A stretch of DNA of 64,000 bases from JL08 sp039969355 (lineage in GTDB: Bacteria > Pseudomonadota > Alphaproteobacteria > Rhodobacterales > Rhodobacteraceae), in the NCBI GenBank assembly GCA_039969355.1, contig JBDVOA010000010.1:124001-188000 (forward strand), written 5' to 3'. Position numbers and translations under genes: made by a program. How positions within the stretch are numbered: position 1 is the first letter of the stretch; every line of letters starts with the position of its first letter. A model generated the notes under the pieces. It was not told the DNA's origin and did no database searches. It saw nothing but the letters and a program-made list of their open reading frames with translations. Positions 1 to 7,905 of this stretch are shown here, in pieces.

Positions 1-1
1 C

Positions 2-385
2 GGTGTAGCTGAGTCGATGGTTTCATCTGGTGCAACGGGCTATGATCGCAAGGTCTGGGAAAGTCTGACTCATTTTTACGAAGTGGACGCATGGCTCCCC
101 TATAACCACGTGATGGTGAACAATGATGTCTGGGCCGGTGTCAGTGATGCGAACAAAGCCGTGGTTGCGGGTTGCGCCGCGACCGCTGCTGCCGAAGGTC
201 TGGAGGCATCAATGGCCTACACTCAATTCACTCTTGATGGATTGAAAGAAGGCGGCATGACGGTAGGGCCAGCAAATGAAGCCCTTGTTGGTGAGTTGAA
301 GGTTATCGGTGAGACGATGACGACTGAGTGGCTGGACGCAGCTGGCGACGATGGAAAAGCCATCGTTGAGTCCTTCAACAACTAA
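2..385 (+). CDS. dctP: TRAP transporter substrate-binding protein, C-terminal part (5' end outside window)
   Basis: The reading frame is open from the first base, so this is the last 127 residues of a gene that begins upstream of the window. The visible part is mostly helical and reads like the C-terminal lobe of a DctP-type periplasmic binding protein (segment NHVMVNNDVWAGVSDANK, followed by a charged helix). The next two genes encode the small and large membrane subunits of a TRAP transporter, which supports the call. The protein would capture an organic acid in the periplasm. The pxpBCA genes downstream make 5-oxoproline the best guess for the ligand, but the ligand-binding residues lie outside the window. 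The ATG at 17 is internal, not a start. Confidence 0.85.
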   Translation, partial: GVAESMVSSGATGYDRKVWESLTHFYEVDAWLPYNHVMVNNDVWAGVSDANKAVVAGCAATAAAEGLEASMAYTQFTLDGLKEGGMTVGPANEALVGELKVIGETMTTEWLDAAGDDGKAIVESFNN

Positions 386-395
386 GCTGACTTTC

Positions 396-423
396 GGGCG
401 GCCCCAGCGGGCCGCCCTATTTT
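396..423 (+). terminator. Intercistronic GC hairpin after dctP
   Basis: A perfect 9-bp stem (396-404 with 409-417, loop CAGC) followed by TATTTT starts 11 bases after the dctP stop. It sits inside the operon, before dctQ. Such hairpins usually act as partial terminators or 3' stabilisers that keep binding-protein levels above those of the membrane subunits. That role is inferred. Confidence 0.75.
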
Positions 424-453
424 GGCGATGTAGCGAACCAAAGGATGACATCA

Positions 454-978
454 ATGCGCGGCGTAAGAAAATCTCTTGATCTTCTCTATTCGATTTCCGG
501 CGTTTTGGCCGCGCTTTGTCTAATTGCAATTCTCGTTTTGATTGTCGTACAGATGCTGGCCCGCTGGACCGGTGAAGTGTTTCCCGGCGCACCAGATTAC
601 GCAGGCTATGCAATGGCGGCTGCTTCCTTTCTTGCGTTTGCCAGTGCCCTGAACCGTGGTTCGCACATCCGGGTTTCTATTCTGCTTAATGTTGTCGGGC
701 CCAAAATGAACCGAATCCTTGAAACCTGGTGTTTCGCCATCGGTACAGCGGTCGCTTGGTATGTGGCTTACTATACTTGGCGACTGATTGGTTTTGCATT
801 GAAATTTAAAGATGTCAGCCAGGGACAGGATGCGACGCCGTTGTGGATACCGCAGATGCCGATGCTGATTGGGGCAGTCATTCTGGCCATCGCCCTGACC
901 GATCACTTGCTGCAACTGATTTTCACCGGCAAGCACGGCATTGTCCGTGACCTTGCTGACCAGAGCCAGGGAGAATAG
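454..978 (+). CDS. dctQ: TRAP transporter small permease subunit
   Basis: This protein of 174 residues has four hydrophobic segments, the usual size and topology for DctQ. DctQ subunits pair with DctM in the inner membrane. The motif LNRGSHIRVSIL at the start of the second half is typical of the family. The start at 454 is preferred because AAGGA lies 8 bases upstream at 441-445; an ATG at 445 sits inside that ribosome-binding site and would add three residues. It lies between dctP and dctM, with 4 bases between its stop and dctM. The family call is firm; the substrate is inferred from the pxp genes. Confidence 0.9.
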   Translation: MRGVRKSLDLLYSISGVLAALCLIAILVLIVVQMLARWTGEVFPGAPDYAGYAMAAASFLAFASALNRGSHIRVSILLNVVGPKMNRILETWCFAIGTAVAWYVAYYTWRLIGFALKFKDVSQGQDATPLWIPQMPMLIGAVILAIALTDHLLQLIFTGKHGIVRDLADQSQGE

Positions 979-982
979 GACG

Positions 983-2299
983 ATGCAGGAAACTTACATC
1001 ATCATTTTGTTTCTATTCGTTTTGTTCACATTGCTGGGGTCTGGCGTGTGGGTTGGATTGGCCCTTATGGGCGTCGCATATGTCGGTATGGAGCTGTTCA
1101 CCACGCGCCCTGTCGGCGACACGATGGCCACCACGATCTGGTCAGCATCTTCTTCCTGGACACTTACGGCACTGCCGATGTTCATCTGGATGGGCGAAAT
1201 CCTCTATCGAACGCGATTGTCCGAGGACATGTTCAAGGGCCTCAGCCCGTGGCTGGCGCGCTTGCCCGGCGGACTGGTCCACACCAATATTGTAGGCTGC
1301 ACAGTTTTTGCGGCGGTTTCAGGGTCGTCCGCCGCGACATTGACCACCGTCGGCAAGATGTCGATCCCGGAATTGCGCAAACGCAATTATCCTGAGGAAA
1401 TGGTGATCGGAACACTAGCCGGGGCGGCGACGCTGGGGCTGATGATACCGCCTTCGCTTACACTGATCGTCTATGGCGTGACCATTAATGAAAGCATTAC
1501 AAAACTGTTCTTTGCGGGCATTCTGCCGGGTCTGTTCCTCGCCACGATGTTTATGGCCTATGTGGCGATCTATTCGCTTGTGTCCAACAAGTGGCAACCG
1601 ACTGCCGAGCCTAGGCTGAGTTTTGCGCAGAAGGTGTCAAATTCCCGGTTTCTGATCCCTGTGATCCTGCTGATCACCGTTGTGATCGGTTCGATGTATC
1701 TGGGGATTGCAACGGCCACGGAAGCGGCAGCCTTTGGTGTGATTGGATCGCTGCTGCTTGCGGCCGGTCAGGGGTCGCTTAATTGGTCGACATTTGTGGA
1801 AAGCTTGATGGGTGCAACCCGCACAAGCGCGATGATTGCGCTGATCCTGGCGGGGGCGGCGTTCCTGTCCCTGTCGATGGGGTTCACCGGATTGCCACGT
1901 GGATTGGCTGATCTGATCGCATCGTGGGAGTTGTCGCGGTTCGAACTGCTTATGGTGCTTTTGGTATTCTACATCATTCTGGGGTGTTTCCTCGACGGCA
2001 TATCTTCGGTCGTGCTGACAATGGCAGTGGTTGAACCGATGGTGCGCGAGGCCGGGATCGACCTGATCTGGTTTGGTATCTTCATCGTCGTGGTGGTGGA
2101 AATGGCGCAGATCACGCCCCCGATCGGGTTCAATCTATTTGTTCTGCAAGGCATGACCGAGCATGAGATGAGCTTTATCGCCAAAGCCGCCATACCGATG
2201 TTCCTGATCATGGTGCTGATGGTCTTTGTGCTAATCCTGTTTCCGGATATTGCGACGTGGCTGCCAAACAATCTGCGGGCCGGTCCGGCAGGGGCTTAA
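983..2299 (+). CDS. dctM: TRAP transporter large permease subunit
   Basis: This 438-residue protein is very hydrophobic, with about 12 membrane segments as expected for DctM, the ion-coupled transport subunit. Family-type stretches are visible, including FAAVSGSSAATLTTVGKMSIPE in the first third and EMAQITPPIGFN near the C-terminus. The start at 983 follows AGGA at 977-980. A longer frame from 941 overlaps dctQ and has no ribosome-binding site. With dctP and dctQ it forms a complete sodium-coupled TRAP system. It is followed after 16 bases by another carrier gene and then pxpB, so the whole stretch is probably one operon. Confidence 0.93.
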   Translation: MQETYIIILFLFVLFTLLGSGVWVGLALMGVAYVGMELFTTRPVGDTMATTIWSASSSWTLTALPMFIWMGEILYRTRLSEDMFKGLSPWLARLPGGLVHTNIVGCTVFAAVSGSSAATLTTVGKMSIPELRKRNYPEEMVIGTLAGAATLGLMIPPSLTLIVYGVTINESITKLFFAGILPGLFLATMFMAYVAIYSLVSNKWQPTAEPRLSFAQKVSNSRFLIPVILLITVVIGSMYLGIATATEAAAFGVIGSLLLAAGQGSLNWSTFVESLMGATRTSAMIALILAGAAFLSLSMGFTGLPRGLADLIASWELSRFELLMVLLVFYIILGCFLDGISSVVLTMAVVEPMVREAGIDLIWFGIFIVVVVEMAQITPPIGFNLFVLQGMTEHEMSFIAKAAIPMFLIMVLMVFVLILFPDIATWLPNNLRAGPAGA

Positions 2300-2315
2300 G
2301 CGAGGCGCGCGTGCT

Positions 2316-3242
2316 ATGATCACAGGTTTGGGCCACGTTGCCCGCCACGGGCGGCTTGGTCTGGTGATCGGATTGCTGGCCGGTTTGCTATTGCCAGAAG
2401 TAGCGACGGCGCTCCGGCCATGGTTGCCGGAAATGATCGGTGTGCTGTTGTTTCTGACCGCGCTGCGCATTGGGTGGAAAGAAGCGTTCGGTTCCCTTGG
2501 TGCCTTGGGGCAATCTTTGCGGATTTTACTTGGATTTCAGATAGCAATGCCGGTGATTGCATTTGGGCTGTTCTGGGCGGCTGGCCTGGGGTCAACCCCG
2601 GTGGCGTTGGTTGTGGTGCTGGCGCTGGCAGCCCCACCCATTACCGGAAGCCCGAATTTCGCGATGTTGCTGGGCCATGACCCAGCGCCCGCCTTGCGCC
2701 TGCTGGTCCTTGGTACTGCTTTGTTTCCGCTGACCGTACTGCCGGTATTCTGGCTGCTGCCGGTTCTTGGCAGCGCGGGGGCCGCATTTGCCGCATCTGC
2801 ATGGTTGCTAGGGGTTATTGCTGTGTCGGTTGGGGCTGGATTTGCTGTGCGCACTGCCCTTTTGCACGCACCTACGCCGGATGCCATCCGCGCCATTGAC
2901 GGACTGACCGTCATCATGCTTGCGGTAATCGTGGTCGGCCTGATGGCGGCACTTGGCCCGGCCATCCGAACCCAACCGGGACAATTTGGTCTTTGGTTGT
3001 TTCTGGCTGTTGCGCTGAACTTTGGCATGCAGATGCTGGCCCATTCCGTACTGCCGAACAGCGCATCGCGCGTGCCCTTCAGCATCATCGCAGGCAATCG
3101 CAATGTCGCGCTGTTTCTGGTGGCACTTCCGAGCCATATTACCGATCCGCTGCTGATCTTTATTGGCTGCTATCAACTGCCTATGTATCTCACGCCAATC
3201 TTGATGAAGAGGTTCTATGCCAAACTCTACATCTCTGCATGA
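2316..3242 (+). CDS. BASS (bile acid:Na+ symporter)-type membrane transporter
   Basis: The 308-residue protein has about 9-10 hydrophobic segments and the late motif SIIAGNRNVALFLVALP, which resembles the conserved crossover region of sodium/bile-acid symporter proteins. The family moves organic anions with sodium; the substrate here is unknown. The gene lies 16 bases after dctM and overlaps pxpB by 26 bases, so it belongs to the operon. A second carrier beside a TRAP system is unusual. It could export or import a related acid such as glutamate or 5-oxoproline, which is inference. The start at 2316 is chosen over an upstream in-frame codon that would lie within dctM. Confidence 0.75.
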   Translation: MITGLGHVARHGRLGLVIGLLAGLLLPEVATALRPWLPEMIGVLLFLTALRIGWKEAFGSLGALGQSLRILLGFQIAMPVIAFGLFWAAGLGSTPVALVVVLALAAPPITGSPNFAMLLGHDPAPALRLLVLGTALFPLTVLPVFWLLPVLGSAGAAFAASAWLLGVIAVSVGAGFAVRTALLHAPTPDAIRAIDGLTVIMLAVIVVGLMAALGPAIRTQPGQFGLWLFLAVALNFGMQMLAHSVLPNSASRVPFSIIAGNRNVALFLVALPSHITDPLLIFIGCYQLPMYLTPILMKRFYAKLYISA

Positions 3243-3978
3243 GGGCCAGTTCCCAAGGATCGCCAACCTTGGTGTGTCCGGTTTGCTGGTACAATTCGGC
3301 GATACGCTGAGCGAGCCGGTGAACCGGGCCGCATTGGCCCTGCGCGCACATCTTGAGAAAGAAAGCTGGGATGGAGTCGAGGAAACCTCGACCTCACTCT
3401 CGTCGGTTTTTGTTCGCTTTGATCCGCTACATTTGTCCCATGCCTCGCTGCGGCAAAGGCTGGAGGGCCTGTTGCGAGATCAGGATTGGTATGCGGCCAA
3501 CCTGCCAACGGGACGGCGGCACTGGCATATTCCCTGCAGTTTCGGCGGCAGCGATGGCCCGCAATTAGGGGAGGCCGCCGCACTAGCAGGACACAGCGAA
3601 CCAGAATCTATCGCAGATATTGAGGCACATCCGGTTCAGGTTTTAACGATTGGTTTTGCGCCGGGGCAGCCCTATATGGGCAGCTTACCCGTTGAATGGG
3701 ACATCCCGCGTCAGACCGGACTGACGGCCAAGGTCCCCGAAGGCGCACTGGTCGTTGCAATCCGCCAACTGATTATTTTTGCCTCGGATGCGCCGACAGG
3801 TTGGCGGCATATTGGGCAAACAGCGTTCCGTTGTTACCGACCCGAAGCAGGGGATCCTTTTGCACTGCGTCCGGGCGATTTGGTGTCGTTCTACCCGATA
3901 TCACCCGACGAACTATCGGCAATCCGCTTCAATAATCCTTCAGGCGACGGCGGTGCAAAGATGGAACTGCTGTCATGA
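3217..3978 (+). CDS. pxpB: 5-oxoprolinase subunit B (KipI / allophanate hydrolase subunit 1 family)
   Basis: The 253-residue protein belongs to the cyclophilin-like PxpB/KipI family. The hallmark stretch is IGFAPGQPYMGSLP near residue 145, matching the usual GF-PG-PY-G-LP pattern. PxpA, PxpB and PxpC together form the ATP-dependent 5-oxoprolinase of many bacteria, turning 5-oxoproline into glutamate in the cytoplasm. The start is preceded by AAGAGG and lies 26 bases inside the upstream transporter gene, and its stop overlaps pxpC by ATGA. The older name allophanate hydrolase subunit 1 is less likely because pxpA is present and no urea-amidolyase genes are nearby. Confidence 0.92.
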   Translation: MPNSTSLHEGQFPRIANLGVSGLLVQFGDTLSEPVNRAALALRAHLEKESWDGVEETSTSLSSVFVRFDPLHLSHASLRQRLEGLLRDQDWYAANLPTGRRHWHIPCSFGGSDGPQLGEAAALAGHSEPESIADIEAHPVQVLTIGFAPGQPYMGSLPVEWDIPRQTGLTAKVPEGALVVAIRQLIIFASDAPTGWRHIGQTAFRCYRPEAGDPFALRPGDLVSFYPISPDELSAIRFNNPSGDGGAKMELLS

Positions 3979-4991
3979 ATGCGACGTTGAAGGTCATACA
4001 GGCCGGTCCTTCGGTACTGATCCAGGATATGGGGCGACCGGGATACATTGGGGTCGGTCTATCGATGGGCGGTGCCGCTGATCGGCTCGCTTTATCTGAA
4101 GGTGCTGCAATCCTGGGGCAGGACGTAGGATGCGCTGCCCTGGAGCTTGGTGGGTTCGGCGGGGTGTTTGAGGCCACGACACATCTGCGCTTTGCTCTGA
4201 CAGGCGCACCGATGCAGGCTGATATCGACGGTCAGCCTGTTCTCAGGAATAGTTCGCATGACCTGTGGCCGGGACAGTGCCTTACCATAGGTGCCGCACG
4301 CGCCGGCGTTTATGGGTATCTGCATCTTGGCGGCGGACTGAACACGCCGCAGATTCTGGGCAGCCGCTCAGCTCACCTTGGGGCAGGGATCGGCAAACCA
4401 GTCGTCGCGGGTGATTTTCTTGACGTTGGGCCAGATGACAGATTGGAACAGACCGGTTTCGTTCTGGACATTGCCGACAGGTTTGCAGGCGGTACCGTCC
4501 GCATGGTGGAAAGTGCCCAGACCCGGCAATTCGCGGACGCTGAACTCAAACGGTTTCAGACAGTCGCCTTCAGACGTGATCCGCGCGGCAACCGACAAGG
4601 TGTACGATTGGCCGCCGAAGGGGCGCCTTTTGCCGTTGAGGCCGGTCTCAAAATCCTGTCCGAAGTTATTGTCCCCGGCGATATCCAGATAACTGGGGAC
4701 GGCGCACCTTACGTTCTGCTTTCTGAATGTCAGACAACAGGGGGATATCCAAGAATCGGAACCGTTATCCCTGAGGATCTGCCGCTTGTCGCTCAGACGG
4801 CACCGGGTACGGTCTTGCGGTTCGAGTTAATCGGGTTGGACGCAGCACTCAAGGCGCACAAAGCGGCGCGAGAGGAAATGGCCGGACTGGCGCGGCGCGT
4901 GCGACCCCTCATCCGTGATCCCCATGACATTTCCGATTTGCTCGCTTATCAACTGATCAGCGGTGCAACTGCCGGGGACGATCCACTCTGA
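3975..4991 (+). CDS. pxpC: 5-oxoprolinase subunit C (KipA / allophanate hydrolase subunit 2 family)
   Basis: The 338-residue protein matches the biotin-dependent carboxyltransferase-like PxpC/KipA family. It begins with IQAGPSVLIQDMGRPGYIGVG, as these proteins do, and carries LTGAPMQADIDG near residue 75 and YVLLSECQTTGGYPRIG near 248. With PxpB it forms the part of 5-oxoprolinase that uses ATP to activate the ring. It overlaps pxpB by 4 bases (ATGA) and is followed by pxpA after 17 bases, so the three subunits are co-expressed. The length is normal for the family. Confidence 0.93.
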   Translation: MNATLKVIQAGPSVLIQDMGRPGYIGVGLSMGGAADRLALSEGAAILGQDVGCAALELGGFGGVFEATTHLRFALTGAPMQADIDGQPVLRNSSHDLWPGQCLTIGAARAGVYGYLHLGGGLNTPQILGSRSAHLGAGIGKPVVAGDFLDVGPDDRLEQTGFVLDIADRFAGGTVRMVESAQTRQFADAELKRFQTVAFRRDPRGNRQGVRLAAEGAPFAVEAGLKILSEVIVPGDIQITGDGAPYVLLSECQTTGGYPRIGTVIPEDLPLVAQTAPGTVLRFELIGLDAALKAHKAAREEMAGLARRVRPLIRDPHDISDLLAYQLISGATAGDDPL

Positions 4992-5008
4992 ACGAATGAG
5001 GATATAAC

Positions 5009-5767
5009 ATGACTAAAATTGTGGATCTTAATGCTGATATGGGCGAAAGTTTCGGGCCTTGGCCTATGGGAAATGATGCGGCCCTGCTGGACATCGTAAG
5101 CTCTGCCAATATCGCCTGCGGTTTTCATGCAGGGGATCCCGACGTCATGGCTCAAACCATGGGGTTAGCCGTCAAAAACGGCGTTGGCATTGGCGCACAC
5201 CCCGGGTTTGCCGACCTGCAGGGGTTCGGGCGGCGTAAGCTGACGCTGTCCCATGACGAACTGGCACATTTGGTGCAGTATCAGTTGGGGGCCGCGCAGG
5301 CGATGGCGCGCGCAGCGGGCGGGTCAGTACGACACCTGAAACTTCATGGCGCGCTGTCCAATATGGCCTGTGTCGATGTGGGCATGGCGCGGGCCTGCTA
5401 TGAGGCCGCGCTGCAGGTTGCGCCGGATATCATCATTATGGTGCTTGCTGCCACGGTGATGGAGGACGTGGTACGCGATCTTGGGTGTGATTACGCGGCG
5501 GAAATCTTTGCAGATCGGGCCTATAACGACGATGCAACGCTAGTGGATCGCAGCCTGCCCGGCGCAGTTATCCACGATGCCGATTTGGCCGCTAAACGCA
5601 TTGTGGGTATGGTTCAGGAAGGCGCGATAATTGCGCAGTCAGGGAATAGAATTCCAACCCGGATTGACACGATCTGCCTGCACGGTGACACGCCAGAGGC
5701 GGTCGCAATTGCTTCTTCCGTCCGGGCGGGACTGGCAAATGCGGGGATCCAGATTAAGGCTTTCTGA
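5009..5767 (+). CDS. pxpA: 5-oxoprolinase subunit A (LamB/YcsF family)
   Basis: The 252-residue protein is a LamB/YcsF family member: DLNADMGESFG at residues 5-15, NIACGFHAGDP near 37-47 and a KLHGAL motif near 112. PxpA is the hydrolytic subunit that opens the activated 5-oxoproline ring. A ribosome-binding site (GAGGATATAAC) precedes the ATG. The gene ends 12 bases before the convergent znuB stop. It completes the PxpBCA set and closes the operon that starts with the TRAP transporter. Confidence 0.94.
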   Translation: MTKIVDLNADMGESFGPWPMGNDAALLDIVSSANIACGFHAGDPDVMAQTMGLAVKNGVGIGAHPGFADLQGFGRRKLTLSHDELAHLVQYQLGAAQAMARAAGGSVRHLKLHGALSNMACVDVGMARACYEAALQVAPDIIIMVLAATVMEDVVRDLGCDYAAEIFADRAYNDDATLVDRSLPGAVIHDADLAAKRIVGMVQEGAIIAQSGNRIPTRIDTICLHGDTPEAVAIASSVRAGLANAGIQIKAF

Positions 5768-5779
5768 TGCAAAAACGCT

Positions 5780-6583
5780 TTAAGTCTTGTCAAGGACACG
5801 CCGTGCGGGACCAATTAGCCCAGTCAAAGCGAAAATAGTGGCGGCAAAACAGACAATTGTCGGGCCTGTTGGGGTGTCAAACTGATAGGAAGTCGCAAGG
5901 CCGCCCAAGGCAGAGGCCGCGCCGATCGCGGCGGCTGCGACAACCATGTGTTCCGGCGTCCGTGCAAGAGGTCGGGCGGCGGCTGCCGGAATGACCAGCA
6001 AAGCGGCGATCAGCAGTGCGCCGACAACTTTGATGGCCACGGCAACCATAACTGCCAGTGCAAGTGTCAGAATCAGTTGCTCGCGTTTGGGATCGATGCC
6101 TGAAGCATAAGCAAGATCAGGTCCGACCGTTGCGGTCAACAAAGCGCTCCACCGTGCACCGATCAGGGCGATGACCGCCAGTGCTCCGCCCCAGATCACG
6201 GCGAGATCGGCCTTGCCGACGGCAAGAATGTCGCCAAATAGATAAGCCATCAGGTCAATCCGCACGCCCTGAAGCAAAGAAACGGCTACCAAACCAAAGG
6301 CCAGTGCGGCATGCGCCAGAACCCCCAGCAGCGTGTCAACGCCATATCCCCGACGCCCGAGGCTGGAAATTGCAAGCGCCATGGCCAGCGCAACACCTAG
6401 CACTCCGGCAAAAATCGACAGGTTGAACATCAGTGCGAAGGCGACACCGAGAATTGCGGCGTGGGCCGTCGCATCGCCGAAATAAGCCATTCGACGCCAC
6501 ACGACAAAACACCCGAGGGGTGCTGCTGCGATCGCAACGCCAAGGCCTGCAAGAGCGGCGCGCACCAGAAAATCATCCAGCAT
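5780..6583 (-). CDS. znuB: High-affinity zinc ABC transporter, membrane permease
   Basis: This 267-residue integral membrane protein has eight or nine hydrophobic segments and the ABC-3 family pattern (GCFVVWRRMAYFGDATAHAAILGVA near the N-terminus). ZnuB is the zinc channel of the ZnuABC importer. The start at 6583 gives MLDDFLVRAALAGLG and overlaps znuC by 11 bases. An ATG four codons earlier (6595) is possible. The long frame reaching 6790 runs through znuC and is not real. It is the last gene of the zur-znuC-znuB operon. Confidence 0.93.
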   Translation of the reverse strand: MLDDFLVRAALAGLGVAIAAAPLGCFVVWRRMAYFGDATAHAAILGVAFALMFNLSIFAGVLGVALAMALAISSLGRRGYGVDTLLGVLAHAALAFGLVAVSLLQGVRIDLMAYLFGDILAVGKADLAVIWGGALAVIALIGARWSALLTATVGPDLAYASGIDPKREQLILTLALAVMVAVAIKVVGALLIAALLVIPAAAARPLARTPEHMVVAAAAIGAASALGGLATSYQFDTPTGPTIVCFAATIFALTGLIGPARRVLDKT

Positions 6584-7331
6584 TTGCGTGCTCATCCTCT
6601 GGTTCGTGGTCATGGTGGCCGTGATCGTGTGAATGGCCGTGCTCATGCCGGTAAAGTGCCAGTGCCCCTCGGGTGCCAGTGCCGAACAAGGCGCGATATT
6701 CCGGCGCAGAGGCCACGATTTCAGGTGTTCCTTCGCAGCAGATATGCCCGTTGAGGCAAAGCACCCGGTCGGACGCTGCCATGACGACATGCAGATCGTG
6801 ACTGATCATCAGAATTGCACATCCCAGTTCATTGCGCACCTGTTCGATCTGCCGATAGAAGGACGCCGCACCGGGTTGGTCCAACCCTTGGGTCGCTTCA
6901 TCAAGTAACAACACCTGTGGATCATTGAGTACCGCTCGGGCAAGAAGCACACGCTGGAATTGGCCCCCGGACAGGTCGGTCATTTGCCGATCTGCCAGAT
7001 CAGGAACGCCCGCATGTCGTAGCGCGGCCATGGCCTGAGCTTGCGGAATCGCGCGGGGTAAGCCAAGGAAACGCGCCGCACTCATGGGAAGGGCCGCATC
7101 AATGTGCAGGGTCTGCGGAACATAACCAATCCGCAAACCGGGCTGGCGCGTTATCCGGCCTGCGGCCGGCTGTACCGCACCAATCAGGCTTCGCAGAAAA
7201 GTCGATTTTCCCGATCCGTTGGGCCCGACTATAGTTACAATTTCAGATGGTTGTAAAGTAAAGTTAATCTTGCTCAATACCCGCTTTTCGCCAAGTGAAA
7301 CGTTGAGATCTGTCGTTTCGATTAGGGTCAC
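6573..7331 (-). CDS. znuC: Zinc ABC transporter, ATP-binding subunit
   Basis: The 252-residue ATPase carries Walker A GPNGSGKST (36-44), signature LSGGQFQRV and Walker B VLLLDEAT. The last 30 residues are histidine-rich (HEHGHSHDHGHHDHE), common in zinc transporters and likely to buffer zinc. The GTG start at 7331 is chosen because it overlaps the zur stop as GTGA, a typical coupled junction; an ATG at 7361 would add ten residues. Zinc is assigned from the zur and znuA neighbours. Confidence 0.93.
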   Translation of the reverse strand: MTLIETTDLNVSLGEKRVLSKINFTLQPSEIVTIVGPNGSGKSTFLRSLIGAVQPAAGRITRQPGLRIGYVPQTLHIDAALPMSAARFLGLPRAIPQAQAMAALRHAGVPDLADRQMTDLSGGQFQRVLLARAVLNDPQVLLLDEATQGLDQPGAASFYRQIEQVRNELGCAILMISHDLHVVMAASDRVLCLNGHICCEGTPEIVASAPEYRALFGTGTRGALALYRHEHGHSHDHGHHDHEPEDEHANAG

Positions 7332-7810
7332 GGTGCGGCCGCGCTTTGGCAGATTGGGCACAATCCGGACGCTTCAACTATGGTGCGTTCGATCAAGAAT
7401 CCGGCAGCGCTGGCGGCGTCTCCCAATCGACCCTTGGCCAATTCGGCATCAGCCTCGGCCACTGCATTGCAGGATCGGCAAATCAGAAACGCCGGGGCAT
7501 GGCTGACGCCGGGATGGGCGCACGCGATATAGGCGTTTAACTGCTCTATCTTGTGGGCAAAACCAGCACGAACCAGAAAATCAAGGGCGCGGTAGGCAAC
7601 AGGTGGCTGCGCGCCCATGCCCTCGCGGCCCAGGACATCAAGGATGTCATAGGCTCCCATTGCGCGATGCTCCTGCAGCAATATCTCCAGTACACGGCGA
7701 CGCACCGGAGTGAAATGCAATTTAGCGTCAACGCAATGCCTCTCTGCGGCCTGCAATGTATCGCTAATGCAGACTTTGTGATCATGAAATTCAAAACCGA
7801 TTGCAGTCAT
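7328..7810 (-). CDS. zur: Zinc-responsive Fur-family transcriptional repressor
   Basis: The 160-residue protein has the Fur fold: winged helix with FTPVRRRVLEILL (33-45) and a C-terminal domain with two CXXC pairs (C111/C114 and C151/C154) that hold the structural zinc. Zur bound to zinc represses zinc-uptake genes. It is the first gene of zur-znuC-znuB and divergent from znuA. The ATG at 7810 follows AGGAG by 6 bases. Two identical palindromes in the 95-bp intergenic region are the probable operators, so it also represses itself. Confidence 0.93.
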   Translation of the reverse strand: MTAIGFEFHDHKVCISDTLQAAERHCVDAKLHFTPVRRRVLEILLQEHRAMGAYDILDVLGREGMGAQPPVAYRALDFLVRAGFAHKIEQLNAYIACAHPGVSHAPAFLICRSCNAVAEADAELAKGRLGDAASAAGFLIERTIVEASGLCPICQSAAAP

Positions 7811-7841
7811 GGAAGGCTCCTGGTCACTTTCATGGGTTGAT

Positions 7842-7887
7842 ATGTTATAACATGCCCGCTATCAAGCGCTTCGCGATGTTATAACAT
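7842..7887. promoter_or_regulatory. Two Zur operators between zur and znuA
   Basis: The perfect 12-bp palindrome ATGTTATAACAT occurs twice, at 7842-7853 and 7876-7887, with centres 34 bases apart (about three helical turns). One copy lies next to zur and one next to znuA. The AT-rich GTTATAAC core agrees with known alphaproteobacterial Zur boxes. Each probably controls one of the divergent transcripts, or both act together. Confidence 0.9.
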
Positions 7888-7905
7888 AACAAGGATTGTT
7901 GAATC

